Assembly (NCBI GenBank): GCA_963827065.1
Contig: CAWGZM010000006.1
Coordinates: forward strand, 444,170-508,169
Direction: 5' to 3'
DNA: 64,000 bases
From: JACVRW01 sp963827065
Lineage (GTDB): Bacteria; Actinomycetota; Thermoleophilia; Solirubrobacterales; Thermoleophilaceae
Part shown: piece after piece, positions 1 to 8,549 of the stretch
How positions within the stretch are numbered: position 1 is the first letter of the stretch
Layout: each line of letters opens with the position of its first letter
The notes under the pieces: generated by a model
What the model saw: the letters and a program-made list of their open reading frames with translations, nothing else
Database searches by the model: none
Told to the model about the DNA's origin: nothing
Made by a program: the position numbers and the translations under genes

Positions 1-383
1 TACAGCAGCGCGCCCTCGAGGACGAACAGGGTGACCGTGCCCTCGTCGCCGGCGATGAGGGTGTGAATATCGCCGGGCGGCTCCCGGATGATCGTGCCGG
101 CCCGCGCGACCCAGTCGCGTTCGGCGTAGTACCAGCTGCCCTCGAGCACAAAGCCCGTGACCGGGCCCACGTGGTAGTGCCGGTTGACCATGCCGCCGCC
201 AGTGACCTTCGTGAGGTTGGCCCAGACACCGGTCCGCCGATTGAGCCGGAGCGGCTTGACGAACACGCCCTCGGCACTCGGGTACGGGATCCACGGCATG
301 TCGTCGCTGTGGACGACGTGCTCCTGGCGCGTCAGATCCACAAGCGAACGGAGGTCCAGTGCGTCTTCGGGGATCGCCGCCAT
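1..383 (-). CDS. Cupin-domain dioxygenase-like protein (partial, C-terminus off the left edge)
   Basis: The frame reads from an ATG at 381-383 leftward with no stop before base 1, giving about 127 residues of a protein that begins MAAIPEDALDLRSLVDL. It contains a cupin core: NRHYHVGPVTGFVLEGSW supplies the two metal-ligand histidines and the Gly-rich turn, and PPGDIHTLIAGDEGTVTLFV supplies the late histidine of the second cupin motif. The whole resembles the 2,4'-dihydroxyacetophenone dioxygenase / ChrR-like cupin group, which are small single-domain metal enzymes. The substrate cannot be told from this part. The gene points away from the polysaccharide locus and is probably unrelated to it. 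Confidence 0.75.
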   Translation of the reverse strand, partial: MAAIPEDALDLRSLVDLTRQEHVVHSDDMPWIPYPSAEGVFVKPLRLNRRTGVWANLTKVTGGGMVNRHYHVGPVTGFVLEGSWYYAERDWVARAGTIIREPPGDIHTLIAGDEGTVTLFVLEGALL

Positions 384-508
384 CGTCTATCTCCAGTCGG
401 TCGGTGATCGTGCTCCGGCGGGAACGTAACCGCGGACGAGGCGTTCAGGGCGCTCGGCTGCGCGGCGGTTGGACGATCCACAAGCCGCTCTTGATCCCCT
501 CCCCGGCC

Positions 509-667
509 TTACACTCCCCCCGGGCGCGCGCCGACCTGGCCGGGGACCGACGCCCCCTCGATATCCGACTGGTCCCGCGACTCGAACCACAGGATGAGCC
601 CGACGACGAGCGCGAGGGCGATGGCGAGCACCGCGAGCCAATAGAGGAGCTTCAGCAGGATGCGCAT
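509..667 (-). CDS. Small single-span membrane protein (52 aa)
   Basis: A 52-codon frame, MRILLKLLYWLAVLAIALAL onward, has a positively charged N-terminus, one hydrophobic span (about residues 4-27), then a polar tail rich in Asp, Gly and Pro. An in-frame TAG lies seven codons upstream, so this ATG is the only plausible start. The start codon shares the palindrome ATGCGCAT (660-667) with the ATG of the divergent polymerase gene, so the two 5' ends overlap by 8 nt. No clear Shine-Dalgarno precedes it. I do not recognise a family. It may be an accessory membrane peptide of the polysaccharide locus, or a chance frame. Confidence 0.45.
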   Translation of the reverse strand: MRILLKLLYWLAVLAIALALVVGLILWFESRDQSDIEGASVPGQVGARPGGV

Positions 668-2735
668 CGAGAGCAGAGCGCGACGCTACCGCCTGCCGCG
701 GCTGCCTGACTGGCTGCGCGAGGTGCTCGCCGAAGCGCCGGCGCTGCCGTCGCAGCTGCTCGGCGTCGGCGTGCTGCTCGTCATGGTGGCCTCGGAGGCG
801 GGCTACGGCGACACGAACTGGCCACCCGCCGCCCTGCTGATGCTCGGGCTGCTCGCAGTGACGGCTGTCGTCGTCGGCCTGCCGCGGCGGCCGGGCGCGC
901 TCCAGCTCGCCGGACTGGCGCTGTTTGCGGGCTATGCGGCGTGGAGCTTCCTGTCGATCACCTGGGCGGGCGTCACGGCCGACGCCTGGGAGGCCGCGAA
1001 CAGGACGAGCGCCTATCTCGTCGTGGTCGCGCTCTTCCTGCTCTGGCCGGCGGGCCCGCGCGGCGTGCGGCTGCTTCTCGCCGCCTTCTCGCTGGGAGTG
1101 GCGGCGGTCGGCGTCGTCGAGCTGCTGCGGGCCGACGCTTCCGCGACGCCCGGCGGCTTCTTCATCGACGTGCGCTTCGCCGAGCCCGCGGGCTACATCA
1201 ACGCGAACGTGGCGATGTGGACGCTCGGCCTGTTCGGCTGCGTCGCGGCGGCCGCCTTCCCGCGCGCGCATCCGGCCCTGCGCGGCGCGGCGTTGGGCGG
1301 CGCCACGCTGCTGGCCGGCCTGGCCCTGCTCGGCCAGAGCCGCGGCTGGGTGTTCGCCCTCCCGCTGGCTCTCCTCGTCCTGCTCGTCGTCTCCCCCGAC
1401 CGGCTGAGGATCGCGCTCGGGTCGATCCTCGTCGCCGCCGCGCTGCTGCCGATCCGCCAGACGCTGCTGGACGTCCACGACGAGTACAGCCCCGTCCGGC
1501 TCGACGGCCTGCTGTCCGACGCCACCGCGGCCCTGATGCTGGTCACGGTGATCGCCGGCGCCGTGGGCGCCCTGTGGGCCTACGCCGAGCGGCGGCCGAC
1601 CCCCGACGAGGGCACACGCGGGCGACTCGCCCGCGGCACCGGCGCGCTGCTCGTGACGCTGGCGCTGGGCGCGACGGTGGTCGCTTTCGCCGCGGTCGAC
1701 GACCCCACCGGCAAGCTGAGCGACACCTGGACCGAGTTCAAGCAGGGCTACTCGGACGAACCGCCCAGCGAAAGCGAGTCGCGCTTCGCGAGCGCCGGAT
1801 CAAACCGCTACGACTTCTGGACGGTCGCGTGGCACGGCTTCGAGGACGAGCCGCTTCGCGGGCTCGGCGCGGAGAACTTCCAGCGCCTCTACCTGACCGA
1901 GGGCCGGAGCACCGAGAAGCCTCGCTATCCCCACTCGCTCGAGCTCGAGGTGTTGTCGGGGCTGGGAATCGTCGGAGCGCTACTGCTCGGCGGCGCCCTG
2001 CTTGCGCTTGTCACGGCCGCCGGCCGTGCGCTCTTCGCGTCGCGCGAGGCGCGCGGCGCGGCTGCGGCGGCGCTCGGCATCTTCGCCTACTGGTTCCTGC
2101 ACGCCTCCGTCGACTGGTTCTGGGCCTTCTTCGCGCTGACGGGCTCGGCCCTCGCGGCGCTCGCGATGGCGGCGTCGCTCGGATCGGCCCCCGCGCCGGC
2201 CGGCCAAGAGGCGGCGGAGCGGCGATCCGGCGGGCGCACGGTCGCCCTCGTTGCCGGCGGCCTGGCCGTCGCGCTCCTGGCCCTGTCGATCGCTGCACCC
2301 TGGCTCTCGGCGCGCGAGGTCAACCACGCAGGCGACGTTTGGCGCCAGGACCCCGACGCCGCCTTCGACGCGCTGGACAGGGCCGAGACGCTCAACCCGC
2401 TGTCCACCGTGCCGGGGGCGACTGCGGGCACGATCGCGCTCCGGCTCGACCGCACGCGCGAAGCGGAGGAACACTTCCGGCAGGTCCTGGCAGACGATCC
2501 CGAGAACGCCTATGCCGCGCTGGAGCTCGGCCTGATCGCCTCCGCGGAGGGTCGTCGGAGAGCGGCGAGGCGGATGCTCGAGCTGGCGCTCGAGCAGAAT
2601 CCGCGCGACCCGCTCGTCATGGAAGTGCTCGATCGCGTCGCAGCCGGGAAGCGCGTGTCTCCGTCCGCCGTCAACGCCAGAATCGCGCGCAGCGCATCGT
2701 CGGTGGCCGAGCGGGCGGCGGGTTCAGGGGGATAA
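660..2735 (+). CDS. O-antigen ligase/polymerase family membrane protein with C-terminal TPR repeats
   Basis: This 691-residue polytopic protein has about a dozen hydrophobic spans in the first 520 residues, then a soluble tail. The Wzy_C-type core is visible around GQSRGWVFALPLALLVLL and GAENFQRLYLTEGRSTEKP followed by the conserved PHSLELEVLSGLGIVG segment, typical of the loop and helix of O-antigen ligases and polymerases. The tail (about residues 555-670) carries TPR-like helices, for example AEEHFRQVLADDPENAYAAL. Such proteins join or polymerise lipid-linked repeat units outside the cytoplasmic membrane. GAGGAG at 644-649 stands 10 nt before the ATG. It heads the rightward arm of the exopolysaccharide locus. 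Whether it is polymerase or ligase cannot be decided here. Confidence 0.85.
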   Translation: MRIESRARRYRLPRLPDWLREVLAEAPALPSQLLGVGVLLVMVASEAGYGDTNWPPAALLMLGLLAVTAVVVGLPRRPGALQLAGLALFAGYAAWSFLSITWAGVTADAWEAANRTSAYLVVVALFLLWPAGPRGVRLLLAAFSLGVAAVGVVELLRADASATPGGFFIDVRFAEPAGYINANVAMWTLGLFGCVAAAAFPRAHPALRGAALGGATLLAGLALLGQSRGWVFALPLALLVLLVVSPDRLRIALGSILVAAALLPIRQTLLDVHDEYSPVRLDGLLSDATAALMLVTVIAGAVGALWAYAERRPTPDEGTRGRLARGTGALLVTLALGATVVAFAAVDDPTGKLSDTWTEFKQGYSDEPPSESESRFASAGSNRYDFWTVAWHGFEDEPLRGLGAENFQRLYLTEGRSTEKPRYPHSLELEVLSGLGIVGALLLGGALLALVTAAGRALFASREARGAAAAALGIFAYWFLHASVDWFWAFFALTGSALAALAMAASLGSAPAPAGQEAAERRSGGRTVALVAGGLAVALLALSIAAPWLSAREVNHAGDVWRQDPDAAFDALDRAETLNPLSTVPGATAGTIALRLDRTREAEEHFRQVLADDPENAYAALELGLIASAEGRRRAARRMLELALEQNPRDPLVMEVLDRVAAGKRVSPSAVNARIARSASSVAERAAGSGG

Positions 2736-2895
2736 AGAAGTCCGAAATTGTGCACCTATCGCTGGCGAACTCCGCCGAGTCGTGGTATTGAAAATGGAGG
2801 ACTTTTGACGGGCGGGTGATGGGCATGCCGCGCGGACTCGCAGGTCAGGGAAGCGGCGTTGCCCACCAGGACGACTCTCGAATATGGGGAAGAAG

Positions 2896-3180
2896 ATGAA
2901 GACAATCAGTTCAATGCTGCTTGCGCTAGTGCTATGCCTGGCGTTCGCAACGACAGCTTTCGGCCAGTCGGCCGTAGACGGATACAACGACCTCGGCGGT
3001 CAGGTACAGAGTGGCGTCGGAGGGAACGGTTCGCCGCCCGCCGCCACCACCGCTGATACAAGCAGTGGCAGCCTGCCGTTCACCGGGCTTGACGTCGCGC
3101 TGTTCGCCGGCGCCGGCGGCCTGCTCATTCTCGCCGGTGTCGGGATGCGTCGCCTGACGCGCTCGACCGGCACCGCTTAG
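2896..3180 (+). CDS. LPFTG-anchored small surface protein
   Basis: A short secreted protein. MKTISSMLLALVLCLAFATT starts a signal peptide, then comes a Gly/Ser/Thr-rich mature part of about 40 residues, then LPFTG, a hydrophobic stretch (LDVALFAGAGGLLILAGVGM) and a final RRLTRSTGTA. That order is the sortase cell-wall sorting signal. I chose the ATG at 2896 because GGGGA lies 5 nt upstream; an in-frame ATG at 2884 would add four residues (MGKK) but has no Shine-Dalgarno. The mature region is too short to be an enzyme. It may be a wall-linked spacer or a small matrix component. No sortase gene is in the window. Confidence 0.75.
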   Translation: MKTISSMLLALVLCLAFATTAFGQSAVDGYNDLGGQVQSGVGGNGSPPAATTADTSSGSLPFTGLDVALFAGAGGLLILAGVGMRRLTRSTGTA

Positions 3181-3195
3181 ACCCTTCCTGGATGG

Positions 3196-3229
3196 CCCCC
3201 CACCGCGGCACTGCAGCCGACGGTGGGGC
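3196..3229 (+). terminator. GC-rich stem-loop after the LPFTG gene
   Basis: CCCCACCG (3198-3205) pairs with CGGTGGGG (3221-3228) across a 15-nt loop, 17 nt after the stop codon. It has no long T-run, so termination strength is uncertain; it could also protect the mRNA end. Confidence 0.4.
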
Positions 3230-3269
3230 GGTCTTCCATGGACAAACCTCGGAACTTCGCAGCGAGCCG

Positions 3270-4799
3270 ATGAGCGACCACGCCTACGCACATAATCCAA
3301 GGATGGACGCCCTGCCGCGCACGCGCACGGCCGATCCCGCACCCGCCGCCGCGGCGGGGCCGTCGGCCGAGCGCCGCCGGGTAGTGCAGGTCCTCTTCGA
3401 GGGGCGCGGCTGGCTGCGCTTTCGGCTTCTGGTCGACGCGGTCCTGCTCGTGCTCGGGGCGGTGTCGGCGATCGTCGGCGCTCGCGCCGGGGACGTAGAT
3501 GCGGCCTCCGGACTCGTCTGGCTGCTGCCCCCGCTGACGCTCGTCCTGATGGCGGTCTGGGGTCTCTACCGCGATCGCACTGCGCTGCGGCTCGTGGACG
3601 GCATCGGCCAGGTCATCGCCGCAACGGCCCTGCCGACGATCGCCGTGATCGCGCTTGCCGCGCTGCTCGACCCGACCCTCGAGCCCGCGCCGCTGCTCGC
3701 GCGGGCCTGGCTGTTCGCGACCGTCTACCTCGTTGCCGGCCGCGTGCTCCTCACCTGGGCGCAGCGCCGCGCGCGGGCCGGCCGGCTGATCAGCAAGCCG
3801 ACCCTGATCGTGGGCGCCGGCGTCATCGGCTCACACGTGGAGCGGCGCCTCGACGCGCAGCCCCAGCTCGGCCTCGAGCCGGTCGGCTACCTCGACTCCG
3901 ACCCGCCCCCCGCCGACATGGTCCCCGACCGGCAGGCGCCCGTGCTCGGCTCGCCCGGCGACCTCGGCCGCGTGGTCGCCGCCACGGGCGCGCGCCACGT
4001 AGTCCTCGGCTTCAGCAGCGCGCCGGATCACGAGCTGATCCCGCTCGTCAGGGAGTGCGAGGCGCGCCGGCTCGAGGTGTCGCTCGTGCCGCGCCTGTTC
4101 GAGAGCGTCAACGTGCGCGTGGCTCTCGACCATCTCGGCGGGCTGCCGCTCTTCGGGCTGCACTCGATCGATCCCAAGGGCTGGCAGTTCACGATCAAGC
4201 ACGTCTTCGACCGGGCCGTCGCGGCGACGATGCTCGTCCTCCTATCGCCGCTGCTGCTCGCCATCGCCGCCGCGGTCCGGCTGAGCTCGCCCGGCCCGAC
4301 CCTGTTCCGGCAGCTGCGGATCGGTCGCGACGGCCGCCGCTTCGAGATGCTCAAGTTCCGCTCGATGGAGCTGCAGCCGCCGAAGCCGGAGCCCACTCCG
4401 AACAACGTGCTGACGCTGCCGACCGACATCGGCCCGGGTGGCATCGAGGGCATCGACCGGCGCACGCGCATCGGCGCCTTCCTTCGCCGCACCTCGCTGG
4501 ACGAGCTGCCGCAGCTCCTGAACGTGCTGCGCGGCGACATGAGCCTCGTCGGCCCGCGTCCCGAGCGGCCCGAGTTCGTCGACCTCTTCGGCGATCGGAT
4601 CGCCCGCTATGAGGACCGCCACCGCGTGAGGTCGGGCGTGACCGGCTGGGCGCAGGTGCACGGCCTGCGAGGCCAGACGTCGCTACGCGACCGGGTCGAG
4701 TGGGACAATTTCTACATCGAGAATTGGTCCCTCACCCTGGACATCAAGATTCTCCTCATGACCCTGGGAGCCATCTTCACCGGGTCGCGTGACGCCTGA
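3270..4799 (+). CDS. Undecaprenyl-phosphate sugar phosphotransferase (polyprenyl glycosylphosphotransferase)
   Basis: This membrane enzyme starts polysaccharide repeat-unit assembly by moving a sugar-1-phosphate from a nucleotide sugar to undecaprenyl phosphate. The N-terminal half has four hydrophobic spans, then a CoA-binding-like Rossmann segment (TLIVGAGVIGSHVERRL). After a fifth span the catalytic C-terminal domain shows the family signatures KFRSM, RRTSLDELPQLLNVLRGDMS, VGPRPERPEF and RHRVRSGVTGWAQVHGLRG. The ATG at 3270 is preferred; an upstream in-frame ATG at 3192 lies in the stem-loop, and a further ATG at 3303 is possible. The last 11 nt overlap the next gene, which implies translational coupling. 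The sugar specificity is not visible. Confidence 0.92.
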   Translation: MSDHAYAHNPRMDALPRTRTADPAPAAAAGPSAERRRVVQVLFEGRGWLRFRLLVDAVLLVLGAVSAIVGARAGDVDAASGLVWLLPPLTLVLMAVWGLYRDRTALRLVDGIGQVIAATALPTIAVIALAALLDPTLEPAPLLARAWLFATVYLVAGRVLLTWAQRRARAGRLISKPTLIVGAGVIGSHVERRLDAQPQLGLEPVGYLDSDPPPADMVPDRQAPVLGSPGDLGRVVAATGARHVVLGFSSAPDHELIPLVRECEARRLEVSLVPRLFESVNVRVALDHLGGLPLFGLHSIDPKGWQFTIKHVFDRAVAATMLVLLSPLLLAIAAAVRLSSPGPTLFRQLRIGRDGRRFEMLKFRSMELQPPKPEPTPNNVLTLPTDIGPGGIEGIDRRTRIGAFLRRTSLDELPQLLNVLRGDMSLVGPRPERPEFVDLFGDRIARYEDRHRVRSGVTGWAQVHGLRGQTSLRDRVEWDNFYIENWSLTLDIKILLMTLGAIFTGSRDA

Positions 4800-5913
4800 C
4801 CCTGGCGCCGTACGCAAGCGCTTTCCAAGAGTTGCGATCTCCCACGAATGGCTGACCATCCCGGGTGGCTCCGAGAAGGTCGTCCTGCAGTTCCTCGAGC
4901 TGTTCCCCGACGCGGACATCTACACGACGGTCTACGACCCCGAGCCGTGGCCGCCGGCGATCACGAGCGCGCACGTCCACACCTCGTTCCTCGACAGGCT
5001 GCCGGCCGCGACGCGCATCTACCCGCGCCTGCTCCCGTTCATGAATGCCGCCTTCGAGTCGTTCGACCTGAGCGGCTACGACCTCGTCCTGTCGAGCAAC
5101 CACGCCTGCGCGAAGAACGTGATCACGGCGCCCGGGACGCTGCACGTGTGCTATTGCCACACGCCGATGCGCTATGCCTGGGATCCGGCCTTCTTCGCCG
5201 GCGAGCAGCTGGGCCTCGCCGAGCGGGTCGCGCTGCCGCTGCTCGTCGGCCGCCTGCGCCGTCAGGACGCGATCGCGTCGGCCCGGCCCGACGCCTACAT
5301 CGCGAACTCGCGTCACGTCGCCGCGCGGATCCGCAAGTACTACCGGCGCGATTCGACCGTGATCCACCCGCCCGTCGACGTCCAGCACTTCCTCGGCGCG
5401 CCGCGCCGGGATGACGGCTACTACCTGTTCCTCGGCCGGCTCGTCCCCTACAAGCGCGCCGACCTCGCCGTGGCGGCCTGCGCAAGGCTCGACAGGGCGC
5501 TCACGGTTGCCGGCTCCGGGCGCGGCGGCGAGACGCTCGCCGAGCTCGCGGGTCCCCGTACCGAGCTGCTCGGCTTCGTCGAGGACGACGCGCTCGCGGA
5601 GATCGTCGCCGGCGCGCGCGCCCTTCTGTTTCCCGGGGAGGAGGACTTCGGGATGGTGCCCGTCGAGGTCCAGGCGGCCGGCGTCCCCGTGATCGCGTAC
5701 GGCCGTGGCGGGGCGACTGACAGCGTGGTCGACGGCGTCACCGGCATCCTCTATGAGGAGCCCGGGGTCGAGGGGCTGTGCGCCGCGATCGAGCGCTTCG
5801 AGTCGACGAGCTTCGACGAGCAGGTGCTGCGCGACCGCGCCGCCGCGTTCTCGCCGGAGCGCTTTCGCCGTGAGATATCCGAGTTCCTGATGACGCTGGA
5901 CGCCGAGGAGTGA
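4789..5913 (+). CDS. Glycosyltransferase, GT4-like
   Basis: A 374-residue cytoplasmic glycosyltransferase with the GT-B fold. The N-terminal acceptor domain begins VAISHEWLTIPGGSEKVVLQ, a common opening of GT4 enzymes with the Gly-rich loop. The nucleotide-sugar domain shows YLFLGRLVPYKRADLAV and, near the C-terminus, LLFPGEEDFGMVPVEVQAAG with the conserved E-x7-E pattern, followed by PVIAYGRGGATDSVVDGVTG. It starts at a GTG inside the end of the sugar transferase gene and ends 3 nt before the next gene, so it is part of the same operon. It probably adds a sugar to the lipid-linked repeat unit. Confidence 0.9.
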   Translation: MTPDPGAVRKRFPRVAISHEWLTIPGGSEKVVLQFLELFPDADIYTTVYDPEPWPPAITSAHVHTSFLDRLPAATRIYPRLLPFMNAAFESFDLSGYDLVLSSNHACAKNVITAPGTLHVCYCHTPMRYAWDPAFFAGEQLGLAERVALPLLVGRLRRQDAIASARPDAYIANSRHVAARIRKYYRRDSTVIHPPVDVQHFLGAPRRDDGYYLFLGRLVPYKRADLAVAACARLDRALTVAGSGRGGETLAELAGPRTELLGFVEDDALAEIVAGARALLFPGEEDFGMVPVEVQAAGVPVIAYGRGGATDSVVDGVTGILYEEPGVEGLCAAIERFESTSFDEQVLRDRAAAFSPERFRREISEFLMTLDAEE

Positions 5914-5916
5914 GAC

Positions 5917-6894
5917 ATGAGTGATCTGGTGCTGGTGACGGGTGGAGCCGGATACGTCGGGGCGGCGCTCGTGGAGCAGCTGCTCGAGAGCGGTCGCCCC
6001 GTGCGCGTGCTCGACGTGCTCCTGCACGACCAGGACGAGGTCGGCGTCCGGCTCGAGGAGCTCGGCGCCGAGGTCCGCCGGGGCAACATCCGCGACGAGG
6101 CGGCGCGGCGGTCCGCGCTCGAGGGGGCCGGCGCGCTCGTCCACCTCGCCGCGATCGTCGGCGACCCGGCCTGCGCACGCGATCCGGAGCTCGCGCAGGC
6201 GGTGAACGTGGACGCGACCAGGGCGATCGCCGACGAGGCGCGCTCGGCTGGAGTCGCGCACATGGTGTTCGCCTCGACCTGCTCGAACTATGGGCGCATG
6301 GCGGACCCGACGGTGGCAGTCGACGAGACCGCCGAGCTGGCGCCGGTCTCCCTCTACGCCGAGCAGAAGGTGGAGGTCGAGACGATGCTGCTGTCGGGCT
6401 CCACCGCCCCGATGGCCGCCACCTGCCTGCGGCTCGCGACGGTCTACGGCGTCGCGGCGCGGATGCGCTTCGACCTCACCGTCAACGAGTTCACGCGCGA
6501 CCTCTGGGCCGACCGCGAGCTCGAGGTGTTCGGCGAGCAGTTCTGGCGCCCCTACGTGCACGTGCGCGACGCCGCCCGTGCCATGACGATGGTGCTCGCC
6601 GCGGGGCCGGAGGCGATGGGCGGCGAGGTCTTCAACGTCGGCGACTCGGACGAGAACTACCGCAAGCTCGACCTCGTCGAGATCATCACCGGCGAGCTCG
6701 GGCGCGGCAACGTCAGCTACGTGCACCGCGACGAGGACCCGCGCGACTACCGCGTCGCGTTCGACAAGGTCCACCAGCAGCTGGGCTTCGAGCCGAGCAT
6801 GCGGGTGCCGGACGGGGTCCGCGAGGTGGCGCAGGCGCTCGACGGCGGGGCGTTCGGGGATCCGTGGGCGAGCGCCTACCGCAACACGCCCTGA
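5917..6894 (+). CDS. NAD-dependent epimerase/dehydratase (extended SDR)
   Basis: A 325-residue extended short-chain dehydrogenase. The Rossmann fingerprint GGAGYVGAALVEQLL binds NAD(P), HLAAIVGDPACA follows at the usual spacing, and the catalytic triad is present: ASTCSNYG supplies Ser/Thr and YAEQK supplies Tyr-x3-Lys. Enzymes of this group remodel nucleotide sugars (4-epimerisation, 4,6-dehydration or reduction). Position between a glycosyltransferase and the chain-length/kinase gene says it makes a sugar donor for this polysaccharide. The exact reaction is not determinable. It lies 3 nt after the preceding stop. Confidence 0.88.
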   Translation: MSDLVLVTGGAGYVGAALVEQLLESGRPVRVLDVLLHDQDEVGVRLEELGAEVRRGNIRDEAARRSALEGAGALVHLAAIVGDPACARDPELAQAVNVDATRAIADEARSAGVAHMVFASTCSNYGRMADPTVAVDETAELAPVSLYAEQKVEVETMLLSGSTAPMAATCLRLATVYGVAARMRFDLTVNEFTRDLWADRELEVFGEQFWRPYVHVRDAARAMTMVLAAGPEAMGGEVFNVGDSDENYRKLDLVEIITGELGRGNVSYVHRDEDPRDYRVAFDKVHQQLGFEPSMRVPDGVREVAQALDGGAFGDPWASAYRNTP

Positions 6895-6956
6895 TGTCCA
6901 GGCCATTGTGGACGCTAGGGTTCGCGCGTGCCGATTAACACGGGACGGTCGACGGC

Positions 6957-8549
6957 GTGACCCCGGATCAGCTGTCAACTCTGCCTTCGGCCAGACCGTC
7001 GCCTCTGCTCCGATTCCTGCGGGTGGTTCGCGAGCGCTGGTGGATCGTCGCGCTCACTACGGTGGTGTGCACGGGCGTGGCGCTGGTCTACTCGCTCAGC
7101 CAGCCCAAGGAGTACGACGCCTCAGCCAGTCTGCTGTTCCGGAATCCGGGCTTCAGTACCGCGCTGTTCGGATCGTCGGTCTTCGAGCCGTCGCTCGACC
7201 CGGCGCGTGAGTCGACCACCAACCTGCAGCTCGTGCAGTCGCGCGCGGTCGCGGGCGCCGTTCGCGATGAGCTGGGGCTTGACACCAGCGCGGGTGACCT
7301 GACCGAGCAGGTGGAGGTCGAGGAGCGCACCAACTCGGACGTCGTCGACGTGCGTGTCCGCGACGAGGATCCGCGCCTCGCCGCTCGGCTCGCGGGCGAA
7401 TTCGCCAACCAGTACGTGCTGTTCCGCCAGCGCGCCGACCGACGCAAGATCGCCGGCGCCGAGGCGCTCATCCGCCGTCGCCTGGCTGAGCTGCCACCCG
7501 AGGCGACCGCAGAACGAGGCGAGCTTCAAAATGCGCTCCAGAAGCTGATTGCACTCGAGGCGGTGCAGACCGGCAACGCGGAGCTGATCGACAGGGCTGA
7601 GGTGCCGACGGTCGCTGCGTCACCTCAGACCAGACGCGACGTGGCAGCCGCTCTCGTCTTCGGGCTGGCGCTCGGCCTGGCTCTGGCCTTCCTGCTCGAC
7701 CTGCTCGACCGGCGCGTCAAATCGAGCGAGGAATTCGAGGAGATCTATCGCGTGCCCACGCTGGTGACCGTGCCGCAGGCATCCTTTTCGGCACGGCCCG
7801 CGAGCGATGGGGGCGCGGCCTTCGAGCCGTTCCGCATCCTCTACAGCAGCCTCGGCTTCCTCTCGGTGTCAGCTCCGATGCGACGTGTGCTCGTCACGAG
7901 CGCGGTCGCCGAGGAGGGGAAGACGAGCGTCGCCCTGAACCTCGCCCGCGCGGTGGCGCTGTCGGGCCGGAGGGTGGTGGTGGTGGAAGCCGACCTGCGG
8001 AGGCCGAGCGTCAGCCGCCACCTGACCGGGCAGCGCGCGGCGGTCGGACTGACGAACGCGCTCGTCAGCGGGCAGTCCCCCAACGAGCTGATCTCCTACC
8101 ACGACCCGGTGGACATGAGCGTCGTGCCGGAGGCGAGCGGCTTGCAGGGAGGGTTCACGGACGCGCGCGGCCTCGTGGGCATCCTCGAGAGCGGGCCGGT
8201 GCCGCCAAACCCCGCCGAGCTGTTGCGCAACGAACGGACTCTCGAGCTGCTCGAGCAGGTGACCGAAAGCCACGACTTCGTCATCATCGACGCGCCGCCC
8301 TTGCTGCCGGTCGCCGACGCGCAGATACTGCTCGGACAGCACATCGTCGACGCGTGTCTGATCGTGGCCCGCATCAACAAGACCACCCGCGATCAGGCCC
8401 GGCGTGCGCGAGCCATCCTGGACCAGGCGCAGGTGGAACGCGTGGGCCTCGTGGTGTCCGGGCTGCGGGGCGCGGGTGGCGGCTACGAGTACTACGGCGG
8501 CGTCGACACCGAAGCGGCGGATAGGGCGAGCGCCGGACGGCGCGGCTAG
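6957..8549 (+). CDS. Wzz/BY-kinase: chain-length determinant fused to tyrosine autokinase
   Basis: A 530-residue fusion. The N-terminal Wzz domain has a membrane span (about residues 25-50), an extracytoplasmic helical part and a second span near residues 225-245 (VFGLALGLALAFLLDLL). The cytoplasmic kinase domain follows, with Walker A-like TSAVAEEGKTSVALNLARA, Walker A' VVVEADLRRPS and Walker B FVIIDAPPLL. The tail carries a small tyrosine cluster (GGGYEYYGG), the usual autophosphorylation site. These proteins set polymer length and pace export of capsule or EPS. Start is GTG. The 3' end overlaps the convergent hydrolase gene by 4 nt. The partner phosphatase candidate is the PHP protein at 15658-16425. 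Confidence 0.9.
   Translation: MTPDQLSTLPSARPSPLLRFLRVVRERWWIVALTTVVCTGVALVYSLSQPKEYDASASLLFRNPGFSTALFGSSVFEPSLDPARESTTNLQLVQSRAVAGAVRDELGLDTSAGDLTEQVEVEERTNSDVVDVRVRDEDPRLAARLAGEFANQYVLFRQRADRRKIAGAEALIRRRLAELPPEATAERGELQNALQKLIALEAVQTGNAELIDRAEVPTVAASPQTRRDVAAALVFGLALGLALAFLLDLLDRRVKSSEEFEEIYRVPTLVTVPQASFSARPASDGGAAFEPFRILYSSLGFLSVSAPMRRVLVTSAVAEEGKTSVALNLARAVALSGRRVVVVEADLRRPSVSRHLTGQRAAVGLTNALVSGQSPNELISYHDPVDMSVVPEASGLQGGFTDARGLVGILESGPVPPNPAELLRNERTLELLEQVTESHDFVIIDAPPLLPVADAQILLGQHIVDACLIVARINKTTRDQARRARAILDQAQVERVGLVVSGLRGAGGGYEYYGGVDTEAADRASAGRRG

Noticed and set aside
387..1478. Long antisense open frame over the first polymerase gene
   Set aside because: Arg/Gln/Glu-rich low-complexity translation typical of the antisense frame of GC-rich DNA; the plus-strand gene has clear family motifs.
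4777..6978. 733-codon antisense open frame over two glycan genes
   Set aside because: No domain, repetitive Arg/Val/His composition; mirrors codon bias of the real plus-strand genes.
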